Origin: JBJMQS01 sp045802605
GTDB taxonomy: Bacteria > Planctomycetota > Planctomycetia > Gemmatales > Gemmataceae
Direction of reading: 5' to 3'
Assembly: GCA_045802605.1 (NCBI GenBank)
Contig: JBJMQS010000037.1
Location: 1-64,000 of the forward strand
Length of the DNA stretch: 64,000 nt
In this document: in pieces, positions 36,136 through 44,595 of the stretch
Numbering within the stretch: position 1 is the first letter of the stretch
Layout of the letters: every line of letters starts with the position of its first letter
The notes under the pieces: model-generated
Databases searched by the model: none
Told to the model about the DNA's origin: nothing
Seen by the model: only the letters and a program-made list of their open reading frames with translations
Translations under genes and position numbers: made by a program

Positions 36136-37245
36136 TTACCGCTGGGCACAACGAGCCACGATGTTGGCCGCTACATCGATCATTTGCAAAGTCGTTTCGT
36201 GACTAAAGCTGAAGCGAAGTGCCGAGCGCAGTACCTCGCCTGGGACATTCATCGCTTGCAACACAGGCGAGGGCAATAGCGAACCGCTGGAGCACGCGGA
36301 GCCGGTCGCGCAGGCAACACCGACCAAGTCCAACGCGGCCATCAGTGCATCGCCGCGCAGGCCCGGAAACGAGACGTTCAGAACGTAGGGAGAGACCGCT
36401 TCGAGTGATGCCGGTCCATTGATTACGAGCGGTTGCGCGGTGTTTTCCAGTTGCGAAATCAAACGGGATCGCAAGGATCGGACATGTCGGGCGTTCTGTT
36501 CCAATTGATCGCAGGCCAAATCGAGAGCGACCGCCAAGCCCACCGCCAGAGCGACCGATTCCGTCCCGGGTCGGCGGCCCTGCTGTTGATGCCCGCCAAA
36601 GAGTGAGGGCCGCAGCCGAGAGCCGCGCCGCACCAACAAAGCCCCGACCCCAGGCGGCGCGCCGAACTTGTGGCCCGACAGAGACAAGCTAGCCGCACCG
36701 AGCGATCGAAAACTGACGGCCTGCTTGCCCACGGCTTGAGCCGCGTCGGTGTGCCAGAGATATTCGCCGGCCGGTACGACTGGCTGAATCGCTCCCGTCT
36801 CATGATTAACGCGCATCAAGATAACTAAGCTCGTGTTAGGTCGCACCCGTTGGGGCAGGTCGGATAAATCGACGATGCCTTCGCGGTCAACCGGCAAAGT
36901 CTCGACAGTAAATCCGCGCCCCGCGAGTTCCTTTAGCGGCTCAACCACGCACGGATGTTCGATCGGCGATGTAAGAACGTGGCCCGGCGATTCACCGACC
37001 AACCCGAAGATCGCCAGATTGTTGGCTTCCGTCGCACCGCTGGTGAAAACCACTTCGCCCGGCTCGGCCTCCAAGCGGCCCGCGACTCGCTCGCGTGCAT
37101 CTTCCAGAGCCTTGCGCGCTAACCGTCCAAGTTGATGCGCGCTTGCCGGGTTCCCCATCGACACATATGGCCGCATCGCCTCCCACACCGCCTCGGGCAC
37201 GGGCGTGGTCGCGTTGTGATCGAGATTGATGACAGAATGAGCCAT
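36136..37245 (-). CDS. Cysteine desulfurase (NifS/IscS-like)
   Basis: The 369-residue pyridoxal-phosphate enzyme has LDHNATTPV at the start, TSGATEANN, HTDAAQ with the cofactor-contacting Asp, the Schiff-base SLSGHKFGAP (Lys193), RPGTES, and an active-site Cys318 in ATGSACSSG. It removes sulfur from cysteine as a persulfide for Fe-S clusters or tRNA thiolation. The loop around Cys318 fits group I (IscS/NifS). No iscU, iscA or mnmA gene is nearby, so its acceptor cannot be deduced. Confidence 0.92.
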   Translation of the reverse strand: MAHSVINLDHNATTPVPEAVWEAMRPYVSMGNPASAHQLGRLARKALEDARERVAGRLEAEPGEVVFTSGATEANNLAIFGLVGESPGHVLTSPIEHPCVVEPLKELAGRGFTVETLPVDREGIVDLSDLPQRVRPNTSLVILMRVNHETGAIQPVVPAGEYLWHTDAAQAVGKQAVSFRSLGAASLSLSGHKFGAPPGVGALLVRRGSRLRPSLFGGHQQQGRRPGTESVALAVGLAVALDLACDQLEQNARHVRSLRSRLISQLENTAQPLVINGPASLEAVSPYVLNVSFPGLRGDALMAALDLVGVACATGSACSSGSLLPSPVLQAMNVPGEVLRSALRFSFSHETTLQMIDVAANIVARCAQR

Positions 37246-37328
37246 GGATGACCGCGTGATGTTGATGATTCATCTTAGCGGAGAGAAGAGTTCATGCAGC
37301 AATCATCAATGTCATTGGCGAAGTATCC

Positions 37329-37413
37329 GTTAGCCCGACGCGCAAGCTAGGGAAGCCAGAGACTTTGCCCCACTCGCGTGTCTCGGTTTCTATCGCTTGC
37401 GCGTCCGGCTAAC
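37329..37413. repeat. Palindromic repeat of the GTTAGCCGGACGCGCAAGC family, copy 2 (degenerate)
   Basis: Outer arms GTTAGCCCGACGCGCAAGC (37329 onward) and GCTTGCGCGTCCGGCTAAC (ending 37413) pair with one mismatch. The centre is shorter and less symmetrical than in copy 1, but GAAGCCAGAGACTTTGCCCC is recognisable. It lies between two minus-strand genes. Confidence 0.7.
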
Positions 37414-37449
37414 AAAACGGATATTCGCAAGTTCTCAATCTTGAGCGCT

Positions 37450-38328
37450 TTACACCGCCACCCGGGCCGCGAAGACTTGGCCCTCGCGAGTGCCATCGAT
37501 GGCTTGCTGCAAGAGGCGAGCACGTCGCCGCGGCAAGTTCACCGGCCCCAACAAGAGCGCGGGATGAACGTTGCGGTCGAAGCTCAAACGAAGACAGCCG
37601 GCAAACATCAGCCATTGCCAGGTGGTCTGTTCGACCTTGATTCCAGAGATCTGATGCAACTGGATCGGGGCCGGATTTCGGATTGGACCCGGATTGGTGC
37701 GCAACAGTTGTGTCTTGGTGACTCGGTAGCCGCCGCCGAGCGTGCGGAAACAGAATCGCACCAGTTGGAACAAGAACATCGCGCCGGGCACTGACGCATA
37801 GATTTCGAGAGTTTGGAAATTGGCCGGCAAGTACGGCATCGCATACACGACCCAGGCATACCCGGCCGCGCCCATGATCGCCGTCTCGGGGCCCATCAGT
37901 CGCGTCGGATATTTCGCCGCATCAAGGTCACGGATGACGGCCGGCTTGGCGGCCTCGACCGGCGCAGCGACCTCTTTCGTCGGCGCGGGCTTCTTCGTCG
38001 CGTCCGGTTTGACCGGTGCTGGGTTCGAAGCCGGTGCTGCGCTGCTTGGCATTTCTTTCGCGAAAGCGGCCGGGTTGATGCCCATAGCTTCAAGGCGTGC
38101 CGAGGTGGTCAGCGGTTTCTTCGCTTCGGCAGGTTTCCGCAGATCAATTAACTCGTTTTCCAGTTGCGCCAATCGGCGGGCGTCGGCCGCCTTCTTGTCG
38201 GCGGCATCGGATGTTGGGGTGGCCGGAGCTGAGGTTTTCAAGGCGATTCGCTCCGCATCCATGGGTGCGTCGTGCCCGGTTTCGAGCCAATCGGAGGTCG
38301 AAGGTGTGGGAGAAGCTGGACTGGACAT
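37450..38328 (-). CDS. Membrane protein with PH-like (bPH_2) domain
   Basis: The 292-residue protein begins with about 130 residues of Ala/Pro/Lys-rich, probably disordered sequence that includes a short helical stretch (ADARRLAQLENELIDLRK). Two hydrophobic segments follow near residues 150-200 (ETAIMGAAGYAWVVYAMPYL, VPGAMFLFQLVRF). The C-terminal part (YRVTKTQLLRTNPGPI, IQLHQISGIKVEQTTWQWL) has the look of a bacterial PH domain. Function is unknown. It is divergent from pepQ. Confidence 0.65.
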   Translation of the reverse strand: MSSPASPTPSTSDWLETGHDAPMDAERIALKTSAPATPTSDAADKKAADARRLAQLENELIDLRKPAEAKKPLTTSARLEAMGINPAAFAKEMPSSAAPASNPAPVKPDATKKPAPTKEVAAPVEAAKPAVIRDLDAAKYPTRLMGPETAIMGAAGYAWVVYAMPYLPANFQTLEIYASVPGAMFLFQLVRFCFRTLGGGYRVTKTQLLRTNPGPIRNPAPIQLHQISGIKVEQTTWQWLMFAGCLRLSFDRNVHPALLLGPVNLPRRRARLLQQAIDGTREGQVFAARVAV

Positions 38329-38440
38329 GGTTCACTCTCTTGAGCGGCGGGGTTCGAATCGTAATCTTTCACCATCGCGCGATGTTGCTCAAACAACGCC
38401 TCATACCCCGTCCCGCAAAACCCCGCAAGGGCAACGGCCG

Positions 38441-39550
38441 ATGACAAATCACCTGTCCCGCCGCGATCGACTCCGTTCAAAATTGAACGAAGCGAAGATT
38501 GACGCGCTGTTGGTGAGCTACTCTACCAACGTTCAATACCTGTGTGGCTTTACCGGCGGCGCGAGTTATCTGATCGTCGGCCGTTCCGGCGACATGCTCG
38601 TCAGCGATGGTCGGTTCACCGAGCAGATCGCCGATGAAGCGCCCGGCGTGCCGCTCCACATCCGCACCACCAAGGAAACAACGCTCGAAGCGCTCGGCAC
38701 CGTGATCGAAAAGATGGGGCTCCGCAACGTGGGCTTCGAGTCCGCGCGCCTCACAGTCGCCGACTTTGAATCGCTTAAAGAAAAACTCAAATCGGTGAAT
38801 TGGGCGCCGACGCAGAGTTTGGTTGAGAGCCAGCGTGCTGTGAAAGACGAGAGCGAGCTGGCCATCCTTCGGCGGGCGATCGTGGTGGCAGAGAACGTGT
38901 ATGAGCAGTTCCGCGCCGAGCTTCGACCCGAAGACACGGAATTGGAATTGGCCGACCGCGTTGAGGCGCTCGCCCGCAAGTTGGGAGGGCGGGGGACGAG
39001 TTTTGAGACGATCGCGGCCGTCGAAGATCGGTCCGCCCTGGCCCATGCACCGCCAACGACGCGCACAGCGGGTTCTGGCGGATGGCTTTTGCTCGACTGG
39101 GGCGCCATTGTGGACGGCTATCGCAGCGACTTGACGCGGCTTCTCATCTGGCGTAAACCACCGGTTCCATCTGCCGGGGCGGGCGATCGGCTACAGAAGG
39201 CATACGCCGCTGTTTTGGCCGCGCGCGACGCTGCATTGACAAAGATGCGGCCCGGCGTCGCGTGCAAGGAAGTGGATGCGGCGGCGCGAGCCGCGCTGGA
39301 GAAGTTCGGCCTCGCGGACAAGTTCACCCACGGATTGGGTCACGGTCTCGGGCTCGAGACACACGAGAAGCCCGGCTTGCGTGCCAACAGCGAGGAAGTG
39401 TTGGCCAGCGGGATGGTGGTCACGATCGAGCCCGGTGTCTACGAGGCGGGTTGGGGCGGAGTCAGGATCGAAGACGATATTCTGATCACGCCGGACGGCC
39501 CCGAATTCATGAGCCACTTGGCTTACGATTTCGAGTCGGCTTTCATATGA
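38441..39550 (+). CDS. pepQ: Xaa-Pro aminopeptidase / prolidase (peptidase M24)
   Basis: The 369-residue enzyme has a creatinase-like N-terminal domain and a pita-bread M24 domain. Probable metal ligands are the two Asp of LDWGAIVDGYRSDLTR, His in HGLGHGLGLETHE, and the two Glu in VTIEPGVYEAGWGGVRIEDD. It should cleave an N-terminal residue followed by proline in the cytoplasm. A longer frame extends to 37820 but lies antisense to the gene at 37450, so the ATG at 38441, preceded by AAGGG, is taken. Its stop overlaps the accB start (ATGA), making a pepQ-accB-accC operon. The same neighbour order is common in bacteria. Confidence 0.92.
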   Translation: MTNHLSRRDRLRSKLNEAKIDALLVSYSTNVQYLCGFTGGASYLIVGRSGDMLVSDGRFTEQIADEAPGVPLHIRTTKETTLEALGTVIEKMGLRNVGFESARLTVADFESLKEKLKSVNWAPTQSLVESQRAVKDESELAILRRAIVVAENVYEQFRAELRPEDTELELADRVEALARKLGGRGTSFETIAAVEDRSALAHAPPTTRTAGSGGWLLLDWGAIVDGYRSDLTRLLIWRKPPVPSAGAGDRLQKAYAAVLAARDAALTKMRPGVACKEVDAAARAALEKFGLADKFTHGLGHGLGLETHEKPGLRANSEEVLASGMVVTIEPGVYEAGWGGVRIEDDILITPDGPEFMSHLAYDFESAFI

Positions 39551-40083
39551 GGGCGCCGAAGATGGCCCCGAAGCGGAGAACTCCCGTGGCCTCGACCGAT
39601 AAAAGTCCGCGACCGCCAAAACCGTTCGACGTTTCAACCGTCGAACGGCTCATTGGCTTGATGACACAAAACGATCTCAGCGAAATCGATTTGCACGACG
39701 GCGATAGTCGGATTCGCCTCAGGCGTGGCGGGCCGAACAAGGTGGTCTACGCCGGTGCTGCAATGGCCGCGCCGACTGCCGCACCCGCGCCATCATCGAA
39801 CTCAGTCTCCGCGACTCAAGGGCCCGCGGCCGAAACGAAAAAATATCACATGATCACGAGCCCGACGCCGGGCACCTTTTACGCCAAGCCGGCCCCCGAT
39901 CAAGACGCTTATGTCAAAGTTGGCTCTAGAGTGAACCAAGATACTGTCGTCTGCAAAATTGAAGCGATGAAGATTTTCAACGATATCGCGGCCGAGTGTT
40001 CTGGCGTGATTACCGAGATTCTGGTCGAGAACGCCCAGCCCGTCGAATATGGGCAACCACTCTTCAAAGTCGAAGTGGCTTGA
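39547..40083 (+). CDS. accB: Biotin carboxyl carrier protein of acetyl-CoA carboxylase
   Basis: The 178-residue protein has an N-terminal VERLIGLMTQNDLSEIDL helix typical of AccB, an Ala/Pro-rich linker and a biotinyl domain with the biotin attachment motif IEAMKIFN (Lys142). It carries carboxybiotin between AccC and the carboxyltransferase in malonyl-CoA synthesis. The ATG at 39547 overlaps the pepQ stop; ATG 39562 is an alternative. It is followed six bases after its stop by accC, so the three genes form one transcription unit. Confidence 0.94.
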   Translation: MRAPKMAPKRRTPVASTDKSPRPPKPFDVSTVERLIGLMTQNDLSEIDLHDGDSRIRLRRGGPNKVVYAGAAMAAPTAAPAPSSNSVSATQGPAAETKKYHMITSPTPGTFYAKPAPDQDAYVKVGSRVNQDTVVCKIEAMKIFNDIAAECSGVITEILVENAQPVEYGQPLFKVEVA

Positions 40084-40089
40084 TTGCTC

Positions 40090-41439
40090 ATGTTCCAGCG
40101 CATCCTAGTAGCTAATCGTGGTGAAATCGCGCTGCGGGTGATCCGCGCGTGCCATGATCTCGGCATTGAGTGTGTTGCGGTCTATAGTGAAGCCGATCGC
40201 GGTGCGCCCTATCTGGACTTCGCGGATGACGCCATTTGCATCGGCCCGGCCCCATCCGTTGATAGCTATCTGAGAATACCGCGGATTATCTCGGCCGCGG
40301 AGATTGCGAACGTACAAGCCATTCACCCCGGCTACGGGTTCCTCAGCGAGAATGCGCACTTCGCAGAGGTGTGCCGCAGTTGCAACATCGAGTTCATCGG
40401 TCCACCCGAAGAGGCGATGCGCAAGCTCGGCAATAAGAATGAAGCGCGCAAGCTCGCGCAAGCGGCCGGCGTGCCGGTCGTACCAGGCTCCGAAGGGCTC
40501 ATCACCAACGAGAATCAGGCGCTCGCCCTGGCACGCAAGATCGGTTACCCGGTTCTGATCAAAGCGGCTGCGGGTGGCGGCGGCCGGGGCATGCGTGTCG
40601 CTCGCAACGATGTCTCGCTGGCTTCCGGAATTCAATCCGCCTCGCAGGAAGCCGAAGCTGCCTTCAAGGATGGCTCTGTCTACCTTGAGAAATACATCGA
40701 GCAGCCGCGCCACATTGAAGTGCAGATTCTGGCCGATCGACACGGCAACGCGGTCCATCTCTTCGAGCGGGATTGCTCGTTGCAGCGGCGGCACCAAAAA
40801 TTGGTTGAGGAATCACCCGCGCCGAATTTGCCCAAGCATGTCCGCGAAGCCATTTGCGACGCGGCCGTGAAGCTAGTGAGGGCAGCGAACTATTACTCGG
40901 CGGGCACCTGCGAGTTTTTGCTCGACGCGGACTTCAACTTTTATTTCATCGAAGTCAACGCTCGCATTCAGGTCGAACATCCCGTGTCCGAGTTGATAAC
41001 CGGGATCGATCTGGTGAAGGAGCAAATCCGCGTCGCCGCCGGCGAACATCTGGCGTTCAAACAAAAAGATATCGTTTGCCGCGGGGCGGCCATCGAGTGC
41101 CGGATCAATGCCGAAGATCCTGCCAAAGACTTCCGCCCATCGCCCGGATTGATCACGCGATGGATCCCACCGGGTGGTCCCGGCGTGCGGGTCGATACGC
41201 ATGCCTGCCAGGGTTACAAAGTGCCATCGAACTACGATTCGCTGGTCGCGAAGTTGCTCGTGCACTGTCCGACGAGGGCCGAAGCGATCGCGACCATGAA
41301 ACGCGCGTTAAGCGAGTTCGTCATCGAAGGAATCGCCACAACAATTCCGCTGCACCGCGAGATTTTCAACCATCCGGCATTTGTCGAAGGTAAGGTCGAT
41401 ACCACTTTCATTGAGCGCGAAAAAACGGGCCGGCATTAG
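40090..41439 (+). CDS. accC: Biotin carboxylase subunit of acetyl-CoA carboxylase
   Basis: The 449-residue protein matches AccC in length and carries the ATP-grasp features FQRILVANRGEIALRVIRAC, IHPGYGFLSEN, the glycine-rich loop AAGGGGRGM, HIEVQILAD, ERDCSLQRRHQK and the active-site segment FIEVNARIQVEHPV. It carboxylates the biotin on AccB using ATP and bicarbonate. The ATG at 40090 is preferred over a TTG two codons upstream. The carboxyltransferase genes accA and accD are not in the window. Confidence 0.96.
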   Translation: MFQRILVANRGEIALRVIRACHDLGIECVAVYSEADRGAPYLDFADDAICIGPAPSVDSYLRIPRIISAAEIANVQAIHPGYGFLSENAHFAEVCRSCNIEFIGPPEEAMRKLGNKNEARKLAQAAGVPVVPGSEGLITNENQALALARKIGYPVLIKAAAGGGGRGMRVARNDVSLASGIQSASQEAEAAFKDGSVYLEKYIEQPRHIEVQILADRHGNAVHLFERDCSLQRRHQKLVEESPAPNLPKHVREAICDAAVKLVRAANYYSAGTCEFLLDADFNFYFIEVNARIQVEHPVSELITGIDLVKEQIRVAAGEHLAFKQKDIVCRGAAIECRINAEDPAKDFRPSPGLITRWIPPGGPGVRVDTHACQGYKVPSNYDSLVAKLLVHCPTRAEAIATMKRALSEFVIEGIATTIPLHREIFNHPAFVEGKVDTTFIEREKTGRH

Positions 41440-41728
41440 GCTGGAGAATTTTCCAGAAATGTCATTTTTCTCGCTTGCGATAGGCTGAAAACGCCGATAT
41501 AGTCCTGAATGAATGGGTGGCCGGGTGCCACCCGCGGTACGCCACGAAGTCGAGCCGAACGTTCCGTGAGTTTGCCAGTCTTGGATCACGCTCTGAGCCA
41601 CACATTTCTCAGCCTCCGAGATCGTCAAGCCAGTGGAGCAACCATCAGCGCACTTCGAAGCGTCACGTACTGACTGTAGGTATTTCTGTGTGGAGGTGCC
41701 GTCCGGCGCGACCGGCGGCGAGCGTATC

Positions 41729-42049
41729 ATGGCGAAGAATCTGTATGTTGGGAACCTTCCCTTCGGCACTACGACCGACCAGCTTCGTGCCGCCTTCGAA
41801 GCACACGGCACCGTCGCTCGTGCCCAAGTGGTTGTGGATCGCGAGACGGGCCGTTCACGAGGCTTCGGCTTCGTGGAAATGGAAAGCGGTGCTGATGAAG
41901 CCATCCAGAAAATGAATGGCGCTGCCTTCCAAGGACGGACTCTGACTGTCAACGAAGCCAAGCCGCGCGAACCGCGCCCGGCCGGCGGTGGCGGTGGTTA
42001 CGGTGGCGGTGGTGGGGGAGGCGGCGGCTACGGCGGTGGCCGTTACTAA
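41729..42049 (+). CDS. RNA-binding protein with one RRM and a glycine-rich tail
   Basis: The 106-residue protein is a single RNA-recognition motif followed by a Gly/Tyr tail. RNP2 is LYVGNLPF and RNP1 is RSRGFGFVEM. This layout matches the short RRM proteins of cyanobacteria and planctomycetes that act as RNA chaperones, often induced by cold. The ATG at 41729 begins the family-typical MAKNLYVGNL. A leader of up to 290 bases precedes it, with a GGAGG near 41696 and a short GC-rich stem (GCCGTCCGGCGC) close to the start. A thermosensing leader is possible but not shown. Confidence 0.93.
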   Translation: MAKNLYVGNLPFGTTTDQLRAAFEAHGTVARAQVVVDRETGRSRGFGFVEMESGADEAIQKMNGAAFQGRTLTVNEAKPREPRPAGGGGGYGGGGGGGGGYGGGRY

Positions 42050-42072
42050 GCCGACCAAATGCAATCAACAAT

Positions 42073-42110
42073 CGCCCGCGCCATCCCTTTGGCCCGGGCG
42101 TTTCCTTTTT
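42073..42110 (+). terminator. Rho-independent terminator of the RRM gene
   Basis: Stem CGCCCG (42073-42078) with CGGGCG (42095-42100), extended by an inner GCCA/TGGC pair, followed by TTTCCTTTTT (42101-42110), 24 bases after the stop. Confidence 0.85.
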
Positions 42111-42452
42111 TGGCGACTGCCAAAATCTTGACTCCGGCTGGCACGCTCAGTCATTTCAGCACCGCCAGTCGCGCCGAGCTCTCTTTGTTTTCACCTAACC
42201 GGCAACAGAATGGGCAGAATAAAAAGCCTGGGTCATTGTTATTCGATGAGAAGTCACAGATCCTAATTTGAATTTTCGCCAGTCCGGCAGGCAAAATCCC
42301 ACAAAGCTTGTTGCAAAATACTCCACGCGGGCCGAAATACCACGCAGATTAAAGAGGACTCACCTGACGTCTTGGTTCCTGTGGCCTCCCAAACCACTGC
42401 ATATGGTGAGGTTTATGTTCAAGCGGCGTGAAATATCGGCAATTCCGATTCG

Positions 42453-42470
42453 GTTGGCACAAGGGTTGCC
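42453..42470 (+). promoter_or_regulatory. Putative sigma-54 (RpoN) promoter
   Basis: TTGGCAC-AAGGG-TTGCC matches the -24/-12 consensus YTGGCAC-N5-TTGCW, with the invariant GG and GC exactly spaced. It lies in the intergenic region 205 bases before the ABC transporter start, in the right orientation. Transcription would start near 42481, just before the twin hairpins. No RpoN-type activator gene is close by. A single site could arise by chance. Confidence 0.5.
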
Positions 42471-42483
42471 CAATGAAATGGGG

Positions 42484-42600
42484 ACGGGTCGGATGCGAGT
42501 CCCGACCTGTTAACAGTTCAGACAACCTTCCCACACTCCCTCCTCTATCGGGCACGGGGTGCTACCGGTTGCGAGTCCCGGTCGCATTAACCCCGTGCCC
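42484..42600 (+). ncRNA. Twin hairpins with the same loop: possible leader RNA or small RNA
   Basis: Hairpin 1 (42484-42510) has a 9-bp stem (core GGTCGG/CCGACC) and loop ATGCGAGTC. Hairpin 2 (42564-42582) has a stem ACCGG/CCGGT and loop TTGCGAGTC, and is itself enclosed by GGGCACGGGGT (42550-42560) with ACCCCGTGCCC (42590-42600). The stems differ but the nine-base loops differ by one base only. The segment begins just after the expected start of the putative sigma-54 promoter and ends 74 bases before the ABC transporter gene. The bases between the terminator at 42110 and 42452 show nothing recognisable. RNA status is inference. Confidence 0.35.
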
Positions 42601-42674
42601 GCACTTCATTTCTGGGTCCATCTGCACCACTCCCGGCCCTAAGATGATGACGAGTCGTCTCACGGAGCCGTCGG

Positions 42675-44483
42675 ATGGCGCGTCGTCGTAAGTCGCAAGG
42701 CCCTGAGGATTTGCCCGCACCAAAACTCTCCGGCGAGTCGCTCCGAGCGGCCCGCTGGCTGGCTCGATATCTCGGTCCGCACAAGTCGCGACTTGCGATC
42801 GCCCTCGTCGCTCTCTGCTGCTCGAGTGCGATGGGGCTAATCTTTCCATTCGCTTCCGGTCGCCTCGTCGATGTTGCGTTGGGCAAATCGGACATCGGAA
42901 GTGTGAACTCCGTTGCCTTGTTCATCTTTGCCGTCTTGGCAGTCCAGGCAGTCTGCTCGTTTTTTTCCTCTTACAACTTCATGGTGGCCTCAGAGCGTGC
43001 GCTCGCCGAAGTGCGCCGCAATCTTTACGCACGCCTGATCCGCTTACCGATGGCATTCTTCTCAGCCCGCCGCGTCGGCGAACTCACCGGTCGAGTGTCG
43101 GGTGACATCTCCAAAATCGAAGACTTCATGATCAGCATGCTGCCGCACATGCTCCGGCAGTGCATTTTCTTGGCCGGAGGCGTGACTCTGATTGCCCTGA
43201 TTTCTGGCAAGCTCACGCTGGTCATGTTGGCGGTCATTCCTCCTTTGATTTTGGTGGCGATCCTCTTTGGCCGGCAGATTCGAAAAGTCGCCAAGGAGAT
43301 CCAGGACCGGCTCGCTGATACCAATGTCATTGTTGAAGAAACACTTCAGGGAGTGGCCACGGTCAAAGCATTCGGCAATGAACCCTTCGAAGTCGATCGA
43401 TATCGCAAAGGTCTATTCGCGGCCCTCGCCGCGGCCCTCCGCGGCGCGCGGCTTCGATCCTTGTTCGTCGCATTCATCATCTTTGCATTGTTCGGTGGCC
43501 TGGTAATGGTCATGTGGTATGGCGCGCGAATGGTCGCCAGCGGCGATATCACTCCCGGGCAATTGACGAGCTTCGGTTTCTACACCGTTTTCGTCGCCGG
43601 GGCACTGGGCTCGTTCGCTGACATCTTCAGCACACTCCAGCACGCACTGGGCGCCACGGAACGGGTTCGCGAAATTTTGCTGGAGCAGCCTGAAGTATTG
43701 CCGGAAGAGATGGCAAATGAACCCATGCCCCGTTGCCGGGGCGATGTCCGCTTCGAAGACGTCCACTTCCGTTACCCATCTCGAACAGATTCGCCGGTCC
43801 TTCGAGGATTGAAATTGGAAGCGCGAGCCGGCCAGAAGGTCGCTCTCGTCGGTCCCAGCGGTGCTGGTAAATCCACTGCGGTCTCGCTCTTGATGCGGTT
43901 CTACGACCCGGACGCTGGGCGCATTTTGATCGATGATCGTGATATTCGCGAACTATCGCTGGCCGAATTGCGAGCCCAAGTGGCTGTCGTGCCGCAAGAT
44001 GTCCTGCTCTTCGGCGGCACGATTAGCGAGAACATTGCTTATGGGAAGCCTGGTGCAACGGATGCGGAAATCGCCGAGGCGGCCCGCAAGGCCTACGCGC
44101 ACGATTTCATATCCGAATTTCCCGAAGGCTACCAAACCCGGGTCGGCGAACGCGGCGTGCAACTTTCAGGCGGCCAACGACAGCGCATCGCCATTGCCCG
44201 GGCCATCCTTCGCAACCCGGCTATTCTGATTCTTGACGAGGCGACCTCGAGCTTGGATGCGGAGAGCGAACGGCTGGTCCAGCAGGCGCTCGACGCTCTG
44301 ATGCAAGGTCGAACGGCTGTGATCATCGCTCATCGTTTAGCCACGATTCGCCGGGTCGATCGCATCTATGTCTTGCAAGAGGGTCGGGCAGTCGAATCGG
44401 GAACTCACACCGAACTGGCCGAGCGAGTGGGCGGCCTCTATCAGTCGCTGGCCCGGCTCCAATTCGGTGAAATAACGCCTTGA
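42675..44483 (+). CDS. ABC transporter, MsbA-like half exporter
   Basis: The 602-residue protein fuses a six-helix exporter membrane domain (about residues 40-330) to an ATPase domain. Walker A is GPSGAGKST near residue 394, the signature is LSGGQRQRIA, Walker B ILILDEATSSLD, and the H-loop IIAHRLAT. It should work as a homodimer exporting lipids, lipid A-like molecules or drugs. The substrate is not deducible, although the closest general match is the MsbA/LmrA type. It is the first gene after a possible sigma-54 promoter and is followed by a heptanucleotide tandem repeat and the RidA gene. Confidence 0.92.
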   Translation: MARRRKSQGPEDLPAPKLSGESLRAARWLARYLGPHKSRLAIALVALCCSSAMGLIFPFASGRLVDVALGKSDIGSVNSVALFIFAVLAVQAVCSFFSSYNFMVASERALAEVRRNLYARLIRLPMAFFSARRVGELTGRVSGDISKIEDFMISMLPHMLRQCIFLAGGVTLIALISGKLTLVMLAVIPPLILVAILFGRQIRKVAKEIQDRLADTNVIVEETLQGVATVKAFGNEPFEVDRYRKGLFAALAAALRGARLRSLFVAFIIFALFGGLVMVMWYGARMVASGDITPGQLTSFGFYTVFVAGALGSFADIFSTLQHALGATERVREILLEQPEVLPEEMANEPMPRCRGDVRFEDVHFRYPSRTDSPVLRGLKLEARAGQKVALVGPSGAGKSTAVSLLMRFYDPDAGRILIDDRDIRELSLAELRAQVAVVPQDVLLFGGTISENIAYGKPGATDAEIAEAARKAYAHDFISEFPEGYQTRVGERGVQLSGGQRQRIAIARAILRNPAILILDEATSSLDAESERLVQQALDALMQGRTAVIIAHRLATIRRVDRIYVLQEGRAVESGTHTELAERVGGLYQSLARLQFGEITP

Positions 44484-44503
44484 CCAAACGGAGCTACAAT
44501 CTT

Positions 44504-44586
44504 CCACTGACCACTGACCACTGACCACTGACCACTGACCACTGACCACTGACCACTGACCACTGACCACTGACCACTGACCACTG
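44504..44586. repeat. Heptanucleotide tandem repeat (CCACTGA)11.9
   Basis: Eleven perfect copies of CCACTGA and a partial twelfth (CCACTG) run without interruption and end ten bases before the ATG of the RidA gene, where a ribosome-binding site would normally be. Similar short repeats occur in intergenic regions of many cyanobacteria and planctomycetes. The perfect array suggests recent expansion and possible length variation. Confidence 0.95.
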
Positions 44587-44595
44587 GTGCCGCCT

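Noticed and set aside
37820..38440. N-terminal extension of the pepQ frame
   Set aside because: The extra 207 codons lie antisense to the PH-like membrane protein gene and have no similarity to M24 peptidases; a good start with AAGGG is at 38441.
42484..42600. Twin hairpins as a mini-ykkC (guanidine-II) riboswitch
   Set aside because: That class has two hairpins with ACGR tetraloops; the loops here are WTGCGAGTC, nine bases long.
44504..44586. Tandem repeat as a CRISPR array
   Set aside because: The unit is seven bases with no spacers, and no cas gene is present.
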